Positions 19,176 through 29,416 of a stretch of 64,000 nucleotides of DNA are shown piece after piece (position 1 is the stretch's first letter; the number at the start of each line of letters is the position of its first letter). The stretch comes from JBBRHQ01 sp963840235 (GTDB lineage Bacteria > Actinomycetota > Thermoleophilia > Solirubrobacterales > 70-9): assembly GCA_963840235.1 (NCBI GenBank), contig CAWIYC010000002.1, positions 248,001 to 312,000 on the forward strand, read 5' to 3'. Below the pieces are notes generated by a model, which was not told the DNA's origin, did no database searches, and was given only the letters and a program-made list of their open reading frames with translations. Position numbers and translations under genes: made by a program.

Positions 19176-20093
19176 ATGGCAACCCAGAAGGAAGTTCGCA
19201 ACCGGATCGCTTCGGTGAAGAACATCCACAAGATCACGCGCGCGATGGAGATGGTCGCGGCGGCGCGGTTGAGGCGCGCCGAGCAGCGGATCGCCGACCT
19301 GCGCCCCTACGCGCAGGCGATGCGCAAGCTCACCCGCCGCGCCGCCGAGCAGGCGGGCGAGATCTCGCGGGTGCCGGTTCTGGTCGAGCGCGAGGAGGTG
19401 CACCGGGTCGGGATCCTGTTGGTCACCGGAGACCGCGGCCTGGCCGGCGCCTTCAACACCAACATCATCCGCGAGGGCCTGAGGCTGGGGCGCGAGTTCT
19501 CCTCCGAGGGCGTGGAGCTGACGTTCTCGGTGGTCGGCAGGCGCGGCGAGTCGGCGCTGACCTTCCGCAAACAGCCGCTGGCGGAGTCCTACGTCGGCTT
19601 CACCGACCGGCCGGCCTTTGCCAACGCTCGCGAGATCGGCGAGAAGCTCACCTCCCACTACGTCGACGAGGACTTCGACCGGGTCGAGGTCGTCTACAAC
19701 CGGTACGTGTCGCCGCTGACCCAGTACGTCCGGCGTCAGACCCTGCTGCCGCTGCAGCAGGCCGAGGTCTTCGGCGAGGGCATCCCCGAAGAGGCCGACG
19801 TCGAGGAGACGGAGATCGAGAAGGCGCACAGCCGCTCGCTCTGGATCTACGAACCTGATCCCGAGGAGCTGCTCGGCCGGCTGATACCCGAGTACGTCAA
19901 CATCTCCGTCTACCGGGCGCTGCTCGAGTCGGCGGCCTCCGAGCTGGGGGCTCGGATGACCGCTATGCGCAGCGCCTCGGAGAACGCGGAGACGATGATC
20001 GGCGACCTCACCCTGGAGATGAACCGGGTCAGGCAGGCCGAGATCACCCAGGAAATCTTGGAAGTAGTTGCAGGCGCAGAGGCGCTTGGCTGA
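19176..20093 (+). CDS. atpG: F1Fo ATP synthase subunit gamma
   Basis: 305 residues. Begins with the conserved RNRIASVKNIHKITRAMEMV and ends with the paired helix containing MRSASENAETMIGDL. Central rotor shaft between the c-ring and F1. About 15-20 residues longer than typical, with an acidic insertion near residue 210 (EEADVEETEIEKAH). Confidence 0.96.
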   Translation: MATQKEVRNRIASVKNIHKITRAMEMVAAARLRRAEQRIADLRPYAQAMRKLTRRAAEQAGEISRVPVLVEREEVHRVGILLVTGDRGLAGAFNTNIIREGLRLGREFSSEGVELTFSVVGRRGESALTFRKQPLAESYVGFTDRPAFANAREIGEKLTSHYVDEDFDRVEVVYNRYVSPLTQYVRRQTLLPLQQAEVFGEGIPEEADVEETEIEKAHSRSLWIYEPDPEELLGRLIPEYVNISVYRALLESAASELGARMTAMRSASENAETMIGDLTLEMNRVRQAEITQEILEVVAGAEALG

Positions 20094-20109
20094 TCCTCGA
20101 AAGGAACGA

Positions 20110-21531
<1,422 letters not shown>

Positions 21532-21546
21532 CCCGCGGGCGAGGAG

Positions 21547-21966
21547 ATGGCGGTCGGAGAGCACACATTCTCGGTCGAGGTCCTCACCCCGGAGGGTGAG
21601 GTCTTCAACGGCGAAGTCGTCCAGCTCTCGACCCGGACGATGGTCGGCGAGGTCGGGATCCTCGCCAATCACGCGCCGCTGCTCGCTTCGCTGACACCGA
21701 CCGAGCTGCGGTTGAAGGTCTCCGACTCGGAAACGAGGCGCTTCGCGCAGTCCCACGGGATGCTCCAGGTCTACGGCAACCACGCCCAGGTCCTGATCGA
21801 GCAGGCGATCCCGCCGGAGGATCTCGACGTGGCGAGCCTCGAGGCCGAGCTGGCCGACGCCAGGCAGAGGCTCTCCGAGGCGGCGGAGGACAGCGCCGCG
21901 CAGCGCCGGGCGGAAAAGGACTGCGATCGCGCCGAGACGTTCCTGAAGATCGCCCAGGGCAATTGA
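21547..21966 (+). CDS. atpC: F1Fo ATP synthase subunit epsilon
   Basis: 139 residues; N-terminal beta-sandwich (FSVEVLTPEGEVFNGEVV, GEVGILANHAPLL) and a C-terminal helical pair. Stops inside the TTG start of the following peptidase gene, so that gene may be co-translated with the operon. Confidence 0.94.
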   Translation: MAVGEHTFSVEVLTPEGEVFNGEVVQLSTRTMVGEVGILANHAPLLASLTPTELRLKVSDSETRRFAQSHGMLQVYGNHAQVLIEQAIPPEDLDVASLEAELADARQRLSEAAEDSAAQRRAEKDCDRAETFLKIAQGN

Positions 21967-23066
21967 GCGATCTCGTTGCTCTCGCCGAGCGGCTGATCTC
22001 CTACGACACCTCGGACGCCGACTGCGTCCACGAGGCGGCCGGGTTCGTCAAGGGCTGGCTCGAAGCCCGGGGGGTGGAGGCCCGGGAGGAGTCGGCCCGC
22101 GATCTGCCGGTGCTGATGGCGGAGGTCGGCCCCGAGGGGGCGCCGACGGTCGTCCTCCACGGGCACCTAGATGTCGTCCCGGCGCTCGCCGGCCAGTTCG
22201 AGCCGCGGATCGACGGCGATCGCCTCTACGGACGCGGCGCCTACGACATGAAGGGGGCGCTGGCGGCGATGCTGGTGACCACCGCCGCGATGGCAGGCCA
22301 GGATGCCGTTCGCGTCCGGCTCGGCATCGTCGGCGACGAGGAGTCCGAGGAGGAGGCCGACCGTGGCTGCGACCATCTGATCAAGGCCGGCTTCCTCGGC
22401 GACTTCGCCATCACCGGCGAGCCCACCGACCTCCACATCGGGGTCGAGGCGAAGGGGGTGCTCGCCGTCCGCCTCGAGGTCCGGGGGCGTGCTGCCCACG
22501 GGGCGACGCCCTGGCTTGGGGACAACGCGGTGCTCAAGGCGCACGACATATTCCGGAATATCGAGTCGCTACCGTTTGCGAGGCAGAGCTCTGAGCTGTT
22601 CGACCGCCCTTCGATCAATCTGGGCCGGATCTGGGGCGGGGACGCACTGAACAAGGTTCCCGACAAATGCGTGATCGACGTCGACATCCGCTACCTGCCG
22701 GAGCAGGACCCTGCCGAGGTCCTCGAGCAGGTCAGGAGCATGCCCGACACCGAGGTCACCTCGATATTCTCGCGCCCTCCGGCCAGGGTCGATGGCGAAT
22801 CGGTGTTCGTCCGGACGCTGGTCGAGGCGACTGCGCCCCACCTCGACCACGAGCCGAGGAGCGTCGGCCGCGACGGCGCCTCGGACGTCGTCTCCTTCCT
22901 GCGAGTCGGCGTGCCGGCGGTCGAGTTCGGGCCGATCGGCGCCGGCCATCACGGGCCGGAGGAGTGGGTCTCGATCTCCTCGCTCGAAGCCTACCGGCAG
23001 TCCCTGGACGCATTTCTGCGGGCGCTGCCACAGCGGATGGAGGCGGGCCCGGATGACACCGCCTGA
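21963..23066 (+). CDS. M20 family metallopeptidase (DapE/ArgE-like)
   Basis: 367 residues from TTG 21963, overlapping atpC. Two-zinc active site: HGHLDVVP (ligand His and following Asp), GRGAYDMKG, GDEESEEE (catalytic Glu pair), GEPTD, and GAGHHGPEEWV near the end; a dimerisation domain sits between RGRAAHGATPW and the second half. Could be succinyl-diaminopimelate desuccinylase or acetylornithine deacetylase; sequence alone does not decide. The cell-wall genes downstream slightly favour DapE. Confidence 0.85.
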   Translation: MSDLVALAERLISYDTSDADCVHEAAGFVKGWLEARGVEAREESARDLPVLMAEVGPEGAPTVVLHGHLDVVPALAGQFEPRIDGDRLYGRGAYDMKGALAAMLVTTAAMAGQDAVRVRLGIVGDEESEEEADRGCDHLIKAGFLGDFAITGEPTDLHIGVEAKGVLAVRLEVRGRAAHGATPWLGDNAVLKAHDIFRNIESLPFARQSSELFDRPSINLGRIWGGDALNKVPDKCVIDVDIRYLPEQDPAEVLEQVRSMPDTEVTSIFSRPPARVDGESVFVRTLVEATAPHLDHEPRSVGRDGASDVVSFLRVGVPAVEFGPIGAGHHGPEEWVSISSLEAYRQSLDAFLRALPQRMEAGPDDTA

Positions 23067-25107
23067 GGAGGAGCGCCGCCGGCCCGAGGGGGATCCGGAC
23101 AGCGAGGGTCGCGGCGAGCAGCCGACCGAGGAGCAGTTCGCTCTGGAGGCGGGCCTGACCCCGCCCACCGACGAGCATTTCGAGGGTATTCCCCCGGACC
23201 AGTTGCCCCCGGAGGCGCCGCTGCCCGAGTCGGGCGAGTTCCCGGCGCTCGAGCCCGAATTCGCCGACGCCCTGCGGGCGGCCGGGGAAAAGTCTCCGGC
23301 CGAGCCGCCGGAGGCCGAGCCGGGGCCGCAGCAGCCGGGGCCGCAGCAGCCGCCGGCGGAAGCTGAGGCGCCTGCGGAGCCCGAGCCGTCCGAGGACCCC
23401 GGGGCGACCGTCGAGTACGCGCCGGGGGAGGCGCCCGACGGGGAGGGAGCCGAGGAGAAGCCGGTGAGGGAGGTGGTGATCGGAGCCGCCGCATCGCCCG
23501 CCCCCCCGGCGACGGCGGTCGCCGCGGCCTTCCCGCCCGCCCCTCACGGCAAGCCCCCACCCAGCGGCGATCATGAGCCGCCCCCGAAGCCGGCGCGCTA
23601 CTGGTGGCGGTTCTCGCTGGCCTCGGTGGTGATCGTCGCGGCGGTCGCGGGGGCGACCGCCACCAGCATCCTTCTCTACCTCAATGACATCGCCGACGCT
23701 CTCAGCCACGGTGGCAGGCTGCAGAAGCAGCTGAGCCCGCTGTTGACCGTGCCCTCGAGCGGTCCGCAGAACATCCTCATCCTCGGCTCGGACAAGCGCG
23801 CCGGCACGCCCGGCGATCCGGGACGCTCTGACACGACGATGCTGCTCCGCCTCGACCCCGATCAGTCCCGGATCGCGCTGATGTCGATCCCCCGGGATCT
23901 AAAGGTGGACATTCCCGGCTACGGGACCAACAAGTTCAACGCCGCCTATACCTTCGGCGGTCCGAAGCTGACGCTGCGGATGGTGAAGCAGCTCACCGGG
24001 CTTCAGATCAACCACGTCGTCAACGTCGACTTCCTCGGCTTCGTGCGGGCGATCGACGCGATCGGCTGCGTCTGGGAGGACGTCGACCGGCGCTATTACC
24101 ACTCCAATCTGGGGGTTCCGCCCTCGGAGCAGTACTCCGAGATCAACATCAAGGCCGGCTACCAGCGGCTCTGCGGAAAGGACGCGCTCGCCTACGTCCG
24201 CTACCGCCACACCGACACCGACCTCGTCCGCTCGGCCCGCCAGCAGGACTTCCTGCGAGAGGCGCGCCAGCGGGTCCCGATCTCGAAGCTGGTGGGCGAC
24301 TACAACAAGCTGATCAAGATCTTCACGACATACACGACCTCCGACATCAGCGACGCCGGGCAGTTCCTGCAGGTCATGAAGCTGTTCTTCGACGCCCGCG
24401 GCGCCACCATCAAGGAGGTCCACTTCCCGGCCGTCCTCGGCCCCAGCTACGTCTACGCGTCGAGGTCGGCGATCCGCCGGGCCGTGGACCAGTTCCTCGG
24501 CTTCGAGGCCAGCGGCGGGCCGCGTGGCTCCCTCGACGCCAAGAAGAAATCAAAGAAGAAGAAACAGGATCGGGCGAAGATCAAGGTCAAGGCGCCCGGC
24601 GGCGACGGCCTCGTCCCGGCCGACGATGCCGGCAGGGCCGCCGGCGAGGCGGTGGCGGGCAAGGTCAGCGCCGGTTTCCCGGTCTTCTACCCGACCCGGC
24701 TGCCCTCGGGCGCCTACTTCGTCGCCAGCTCGTCCTACGAGCACATCCAGAACCCCCGCGCCTACCACCTGCGCGACACCAACGGCAAGATCCACGGCGC
24801 CTACCGGATGACGCTGCAACTGCCGCCCCTCGGCGACTACTTCGGGCTCGAGGGAGTCCGGGGTTGGAGCGACCCCCCGATTCTGAGCGGACCGAGCGTG
24901 ACCAAGACGATCGGCGGGCGCGACTACGACATCTACCTCGACGGCGACCGGGTGCGCCTGGTCGCATGGCACGAGGATGACAACACCTACTGGGTCGCCA
25001 ACAGCCTGCTCCAGACCCTCAGCAACGACCAGATGATCGGGATCGCACGCTCGGTCGACGTCATCAATCCGAAGGCGAAGCGCCCTGCAAGGAGGAAGAA
25101 GGGATGA
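23053..25107 (+). CDS. LytR-CpsA-Psr family glycopolymer ligase
   Basis: 684 residues from ATG 23053, overlapping the M20 gene by 14 bases. Residues 1-185 are an acidic, Pro-rich cytoplasmic tail; one membrane helix follows (FSLASVVIVAAVAGATATSI). The LCP catalytic domain starts NILILGSDKRAG and keeps the Arg/Asp set (GRSDTTMLLRL, SIPRDLKVDIPG, ALAYVRYRHTDTD). After a Lys-rich linker near residue 500 comes an additional C-terminal domain of about 170 residues of unknown fold. LCP proteins transfer lipid-linked polymers to peptidoglycan outside the membrane; the neighbouring sugar-nucleotide genes probably feed that polymer. Confidence 0.88.
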   Translation: MTPPEEERRRPEGDPDSEGRGEQPTEEQFALEAGLTPPTDEHFEGIPPDQLPPEAPLPESGEFPALEPEFADALRAAGEKSPAEPPEAEPGPQQPGPQQPPAEAEAPAEPEPSEDPGATVEYAPGEAPDGEGAEEKPVREVVIGAAASPAPPATAVAAAFPPAPHGKPPPSGDHEPPPKPARYWWRFSLASVVIVAAVAGATATSILLYLNDIADALSHGGRLQKQLSPLLTVPSSGPQNILILGSDKRAGTPGDPGRSDTTMLLRLDPDQSRIALMSIPRDLKVDIPGYGTNKFNAAYTFGGPKLTLRMVKQLTGLQINHVVNVDFLGFVRAIDAIGCVWEDVDRRYYHSNLGVPPSEQYSEINIKAGYQRLCGKDALAYVRYRHTDTDLVRSARQQDFLREARQRVPISKLVGDYNKLIKIFTTYTTSDISDAGQFLQVMKLFFDARGATIKEVHFPAVLGPSYVYASRSAIRRAVDQFLGFEASGGPRGSLDAKKKSKKKKQDRAKIKVKAPGGDGLVPADDAGRAAGEAVAGKVSAGFPVFYPTRLPSGAYFVASSSYEHIQNPRAYHLRDTNGKIHGAYRMTLQLPPLGDYFGLEGVRGWSDPPILSGPSVTKTIGGRDYDIYLDGDRVRLVAWHEDDNTYWVANSLLQTLSNDQMIGIARSVDVINPKAKRPARRKKG

Positions 25108-26396
25108 GCGGGAAGGAGCCGATTGGGGTGATCGGAGTCGGCTGGGTTGGCCTGGTGACGGCCGCGTGCTTCGCCGAGCTGGGGCACCCGGTGATCGCCC
25201 GCGACATCGTCGCCGAGAAGGTGGAGGCGCTGAAGGCCGGCGGCTCGCCGATCCACGAGCCGGGTCTGGACGAGCTGCTGGCCCGAAACCGCGAGCGCCT
25301 CACGTTCACGACCGAGATGTCGGAGCTGCTCGAGGGTGCGCGGTTGCTGTTCGTCTGCGTCGACACCCCGCCGACCTACTCCGGCGACGCCGATCTCTCG
25401 CGTGTGCGCGCGGTGGTCGATGGGCTGAGGGCGGACGGAGACCACGTCCTGGTGATGAAGAGCACGGTCCCGGCAGGCACCGGCGATGCGATCCGCCGGG
25501 AGCTGGAGGGCCTGGCCTACGTCTCCTGTCCCGAGTTCCTCAAGGAGGGTTCCGCGGTCGAGGACTTCATGCATCCTGACCGGGTGGTGATCGGCGCCGA
25601 GCCCGGAGACGAGGCAGCAGGCGACGCCGTCGCCGAGATCTACGCCCCCCTAGGGGGGGAGATGGTCCGCACCGACGTCTCCAGCGCCGAGATGATCAAG
25701 CTCGCCTCCAACGCCTTCCTCGCGACCAAGATCTCCTTCATCAACGAGATCGCCAATGTCTGCGAGGAGGTCGGAGCCGACGTCGCCGAGGTCGCCCGCG
25801 GCATGGGCCTCGACGAGCGCATCGGGCCATCGTTCCTGCGGCCGGGCATCGGTTACGGGGGGAGCTGCTTTCCGAAGGACGTCAACGCGCTGAAGATGCT
25901 GGCCGGCAACACCGGCTACCACTTCCAGTTGCTGAACGCGGTGATCGAGGTCAACGAGTTGCAGAAGCGCCGGGTGGTGGGAAAGCTGCAGAAGCACCTG
26001 GGGTCGCTGGTGGGCAAGCGGGTGGCCCTGCTGGGGCTCGCGTTCAAGCCGAACACGGATGACATGCGGGAGGCCTCGAGCCTGGTGCTGGCGGCGCGCC
26101 TCGAGGGAGAGGGGGCGAGGGTCGCGGCCTACGACCCCGTCGCCGAGGATGCCGCGCGTGAGCTTCTGGGGACGGTCGATCTCACCGGGTCGGCGCTGGA
26201 GGCGCTCGAAGGGGCCGACGCCGCCGTGCTCGTCACCGAGTGGCCCGAGTTCGCCGAGCTCGACTGGAAGGCCGCGGCCGAATCAATGGCGAACCCGCTG
26301 CTGATCGACGGGCGCAACTACCTCGATCCCGAGCGGATGCGGGAGGCGGGCTTCGAGTACGAGGGCATCGGGCGCGCGGTCGAGAACGGCATCTAG
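25104..26396 (+). CDS. UDP-glucose/GDP-mannose dehydrogenase family protein
   Basis: 430 residues in an ATGA overlap with the LCP gene. NAD-binding GVIGVGWVGLVTAACFAELG, central helical domain, and the catalytic Cys in YGGSCFPKDVNAL. Oxidises a nucleotide sugar at C6 to the uronic acid in two steps. UDP-glucose is the likeliest substrate but GDP-mannose or UDP-HexNAc cannot be excluded. Confidence 0.9.
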   Translation: MSGKEPIGVIGVGWVGLVTAACFAELGHPVIARDIVAEKVEALKAGGSPIHEPGLDELLARNRERLTFTTEMSELLEGARLLFVCVDTPPTYSGDADLSRVRAVVDGLRADGDHVLVMKSTVPAGTGDAIRRELEGLAYVSCPEFLKEGSAVEDFMHPDRVVIGAEPGDEAAGDAVAEIYAPLGGEMVRTDVSSAEMIKLASNAFLATKISFINEIANVCEEVGADVAEVARGMGLDERIGPSFLRPGIGYGGSCFPKDVNALKMLAGNTGYHFQLLNAVIEVNELQKRRVVGKLQKHLGSLVGKRVALLGLAFKPNTDDMREASSLVLAARLEGEGARVAAYDPVAEDAARELLGTVDLTGSALEALEGADAAVLVTEWPEFAELDWKAAAESMANPLLIDGRNYLDPERMREAGFEYEGIGRAVENGI

Positions 26397-27371
26397 ATGC
26401 AGGCCCTGGTGCTGGTCGGCGGGGAGGGGACCCGGCTGCGACCGCTGACGGCGACCGTGCCGAAGCCGGTGGTGCCGCTCGCCGGCAGGCCCTTCATCTC
26501 CTACATGATCGAGTGGCTCGGGAACAATGGCGTCGAAGAGGTGATCCTGTCTTGCGGCTTCCTGCCGGACGCGCTGCGGGAGACCCTGGGGGAGGGGGAG
26601 CCCGGAGGGCCACGACTCCGCTACCTGACCGAGCCCCGGCCGCTCGGCACCGGCGGGGCGATCGGGTTTGCCGCCGATCTGCTTGCCGAACGCTTCCTCG
26701 CCCTCAACGGTGACGTGCTCGCCGACCTCGACCTGACGGCGCTGGTCCGCGAGCACGAGGCCCGGGGGGCCCGGGCGACGCTGGGGTTGGTCGCGGTCGA
26801 CGACGCCTCCACCTATGGTCTCGTCCACACTGGCGCCAGGGGCGAGGTGACCGAGTTCATCGAGAAGCCGGACCCCGGTGGGCCCGCCGCCGGGGAGATC
26901 AACGCCGGCACCTACGTGCTCGAGCGCTCGGTTCTGGAGCTGATCGAGCCCGGCCGCGCCGTCTCGATCGAGCACGATGTCTTCCCCAGGCTCGTCGGCG
27001 GGGGCCTGTTCGCGCTGCACTTGCCGGGCTACTGGATCGATATCGGCACCCCCGGGCGCTATCTGGAGGCGACCTGGGACATCCTCGAAGGCAGGATCCG
27101 GACCGGGGTCGCGACCCGCCCATCGGGGCTTCTCGTCGACCCCGCAGCGGTGGTGGACCCGGAGGCCTCGCTCGGGCCGCGCGCGGTCGTCTCCGCCGGC
27201 TGCCGGATCGGGCCAGGGGCGGAGATCAGGGGCTCGGTGCTGCTGCGGGACTGCGAGGTGGGGGCGGGGGCGGCTGTGGTCGACTCCATCCTCTCGTCGG
27301 GAGTGCGGCTGGACCCCGGGGCCCGGCTCGAAGGCGCGGTCATGGGCGAGGGTGAAAGGGTAAGGGCGTGA
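26397..27371 (+). CDS. Sugar-1-phosphate nucleotidyltransferase with left-handed beta-helix
   Basis: 324 residues starting one base after the previous stop. N-terminal nucleotidyltransferase signature LVLVGGEGTRLRPLT with PKPVVPLAGRP, metal Asp in LALNGDVLADLD, and EFIEKPDPGG. The last 80 residues form hexapeptide repeats (LGPRAVVSAGCRIGPGAEI). Closest in style to mannose-1-phosphate guanylyltransferases; nucleotide and sugar are not certain. Overlaps the isomerase gene. Confidence 0.85.
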   Translation: MQALVLVGGEGTRLRPLTATVPKPVVPLAGRPFISYMIEWLGNNGVEEVILSCGFLPDALRETLGEGEPGGPRLRYLTEPRPLGTGGAIGFAADLLAERFLALNGDVLADLDLTALVREHEARGARATLGLVAVDDASTYGLVHTGARGEVTEFIEKPDPGGPAAGEINAGTYVLERSVLELIEPGRAVSIEHDVFPRLVGGGLFALHLPGYWIDIGTPGRYLEATWDILEGRIRTGVATRPSGLLVDPAAVVDPEASLGPRAVVSAGCRIGPGAEIRGSVLLRDCEVGAGAAVVDSILSSGVRLDPGARLEGAVMGEGERVRA

Positions 27372-28354
27372 TGCTCGACGACGTGCTGGCAATGCCCGAT
27401 CAGCTCCGCGACGCCCTCTGGCGGATCGAGTCCGCCCGGCTCAGCGATGAGGTCGCCGCCGGCGTCTTCGTCTGCGGCATGGGCGGCTCGGCGATCGGCG
27501 GGGACCTTGCCGCCGCCGCGCTTTCGGAGCGTGTGACCCGGCCGCTGCAGACGATCCGCGGGTACGGGCTGCCGTCCTGGGCGACCCCCGAGTGGACCGT
27601 GCTCTGCTGCAGCTATTCCGGCGACACCGAGGAGGCGATCGCCTGCTTCGCTGCCGCCGAAGCGCTGGGCGCGCGCCGCCTTGTCGCCAGCACCGGCGGC
27701 GCCCTCACCGAGCAGGCCCGCGCCGCCGGCGTGCCGGTGGTTGGCCTGCCGGGAATCCTGCAGCCACGCACCGCCGTCGCCTACATGTTCGCGGTCGCCG
27801 CCGAGGCAGCCGCCCTGGCCGAGGCCGCCCCCCGCATCCACACCGAGATCGACGGCGCGGCTGCTCACCTCGAGTCCTCCCGCGAGAGGCTGCAGGAGCT
27901 TGCCGGGGAGATCGCCGCCGGGATCGAGGGCTCGGTGCCGGTCGTCTACGGAGCCGGCACCACGGCCCCCGTGGCGCGCCGCTGGAAGACCCAGGTGAAC
28001 GAGAACGCGAAGCTGCCCGCGTTCTTCACCGAGCTCCCGGAAGGCGACCACAACGAGCTGGCGGGATGGGACGGGGCCGCCGTCTCCGGCGCCCGGTTCT
28101 CCGCGGTTTTTCTCGAGGACGCAGATCAGCACCCCCGCGAGCGGCGCCGCTTCGAGCTCACCGCCGAGGCGGTCTCCGGCGACGTCGAGCGGGTCGTGAC
28201 TGTCGAGACGGAGGGCGATACCCGGACCGCCCGTCAGCTTTGGGCGGTGATGCTCGGCGATCTCGTCTCGCTGCGCCTGGCCGCCTCCCGGGGTGTCGAC
28301 CCGACCCCGGTGGACGCGATCGAGGGCTTCAAGGACGAGCTCGGGCGGCCCTGA
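27368..28354 (+). CDS. Bifunctional phosphoglucose/phosphomannose isomerase (SIS domain)
   Basis: 328 residues; GTG 27368 or ATG 27371 start. Two SIS halves: VFVCGMGGSAIGGDLAA and CCSYSGDTEEAIACF; the C-terminal part has TELPEGDHNELAGW and ends with VDAIEGFKDELGR, the archaeal/actinobacterial PGI/PMI type (PF10432). Interconverts fructose-6-P with glucose-6-P or mannose-6-P, supplying the adjacent nucleotidyltransferase. Overlaps the convergent PAP2 gene by 26 bases. Confidence 0.88.
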   Translation: MMLDDVLAMPDQLRDALWRIESARLSDEVAAGVFVCGMGGSAIGGDLAAAALSERVTRPLQTIRGYGLPSWATPEWTVLCCSYSGDTEEAIACFAAAEALGARRLVASTGGALTEQARAAGVPVVGLPGILQPRTAVAYMFAVAAEAAALAEAAPRIHTEIDGAAAHLESSRERLQELAGEIAAGIEGSVPVVYGAGTTAPVARRWKTQVNENAKLPAFFTELPEGDHNELAGWDGAAVSGARFSAVFLEDADQHPRERRRFELTAEAVSGDVERVVTVETEGDTRTARQLWAVMLGDLVSLRLAASRGVDPTPVDAIEGFKDELGRP

Positions 28355-29303
28355 GCGCTTCCGCAGCCGGCCGGCGGTTCTCCCACCAGGTCCAACCTGA
28401 GATCACAGCGACCGCGTAGAGCCAGCCGAGGGCGACGTCGAAGAAGTAGTGCTCGCCCGTTGCCATCAGCATCAGCGCCATCGCCAGCGGGTAGAGCGCG
28501 ACGATCGGTCGCCACCACCAGCTCACCCGGGGCCAGAGGAAGAGCGAGACCAGCATCGCAATCCCGGCGTGCAGCGAGGGGACGGCGGCGACCAGGTTGA
28601 CGATCGACTGGCCCTTGTCGAAGGCGGCGGCGGTTGGGACGCTGACCAGCTCGAAGCCGCGGCCGGAGCTGCGCGTGATCGGGTCGAGCAGGCCTTGCTC
28701 GGAGGCCATCCACGGGGGAGCGGCGGGGAAGAGGATGTAGGTCGCGAGGCCGGCGGCGCTGAGGGTGAGGAAGCGGTTGGTGAACTGCTTGAACGCCCGG
28801 CCGCTGCGGGCCCAGAGCACCCCGGCGAGGGCGAAGGGGACGATGAAGTGCGAGGTGTAGATGAAGGTGAAGCAGACGTCCCACCAGTGCACGGCTTCCG
28901 GGTCGATGATCTGCTGCTGGAGCCACTCGGTCGGCGTCTGCCCGAAGAACACGAAGCGGTCGAAGTCGATCATCGTCGTGAAATGGGGCGCGATCCCGAT
29001 CGAGTCGGCGAGCCCGCGGGTGTAGTCGTAGGCGAGCAGGAACAGCGCCATCGGCAGCCAGTCGGCGACCAGCTGGGCGATCTCCTGTGGTGAGCGGCCG
29101 ATCGAGGCGCAGGCAAGGCCGCCGACGATCCAGGCGATCACCAGCTCCCGCTGGACCGAGACCCCGTAACGCAGCGTCCAGAGGACGAAGAAGAAGGCAT
29201 AGCCGGAAAGCGCCAGCCGGCGCACGATCGCAATCCGCGGTCTCCGGGGTGCCGGGAGCGTCTCGGCGCCCGCACCGATTTGTGCGAACTCGGCCGTACT
29301 CAT
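28329..29303 (-). CDS. PAP2-type membrane phosphatase / inositolphosphotransferase-like
   Basis: 324 residues with about seven membrane helices. Family motifs AAVPSLHAG and GEHYFFDVALGW (acid-phosphatase His and Asp) are intact, and the layout is that of the PAP2_3 group, which includes inositol-phosphoceramide-synthase-like enzymes and lipid phosphatases. Likely acts on a lipid phosphate at the outer membrane face; substrate unknown. Confidence 0.8.
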   Translation of the reverse strand: MSTAEFAQIGAGAETLPAPRRPRIAIVRRLALSGYAFFFVLWTLRYGVSVQRELVIAWIVGGLACASIGRSPQEIAQLVADWLPMALFLLAYDYTRGLADSIGIAPHFTTMIDFDRFVFFGQTPTEWLQQQIIDPEAVHWWDVCFTFIYTSHFIVPFALAGVLWARSGRAFKQFTNRFLTLSAAGLATYILFPAAPPWMASEQGLLDPITRSSGRGFELVSVPTAAAFDKGQSIVNLVAAVPSLHAGIAMLVSLFLWPRVSWWWRPIVALYPLAMALMLMATGEHYFFDVALGWLYAVAVISGWTWWENRRPAAEALRAARARP

Positions 29304-29380
29304 CCAATCATCCTCTCGTCAGGACCATCAGACTCGCAGACGGCGCGGTCGGGTGAAGTCTGCGTCGGCGCGTATCTCCG

Positions 29381-29386
29381 TATCCT
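29381..29386 (+). promoter_or_regulatory. -10 hexamer TATCCT for ahcY
   Basis: TATCCT lies 30 bases before the ahcY ATG; GAAAGGAA in between is the ribosome-binding site. No SAH-riboswitch-like core was seen in 29304-29416. Confidence 0.4.
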
Positions 29387-29416
29387 TCCCGGGTCCGAAT
29401 ACGAAGAAAGGAATCG

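Noticed and set aside
29304..29416. SAH riboswitch upstream of ahcY
   Set aside because: The conserved core of SAH riboswitches and its pseudoknot arms were not found in this 113-base region.
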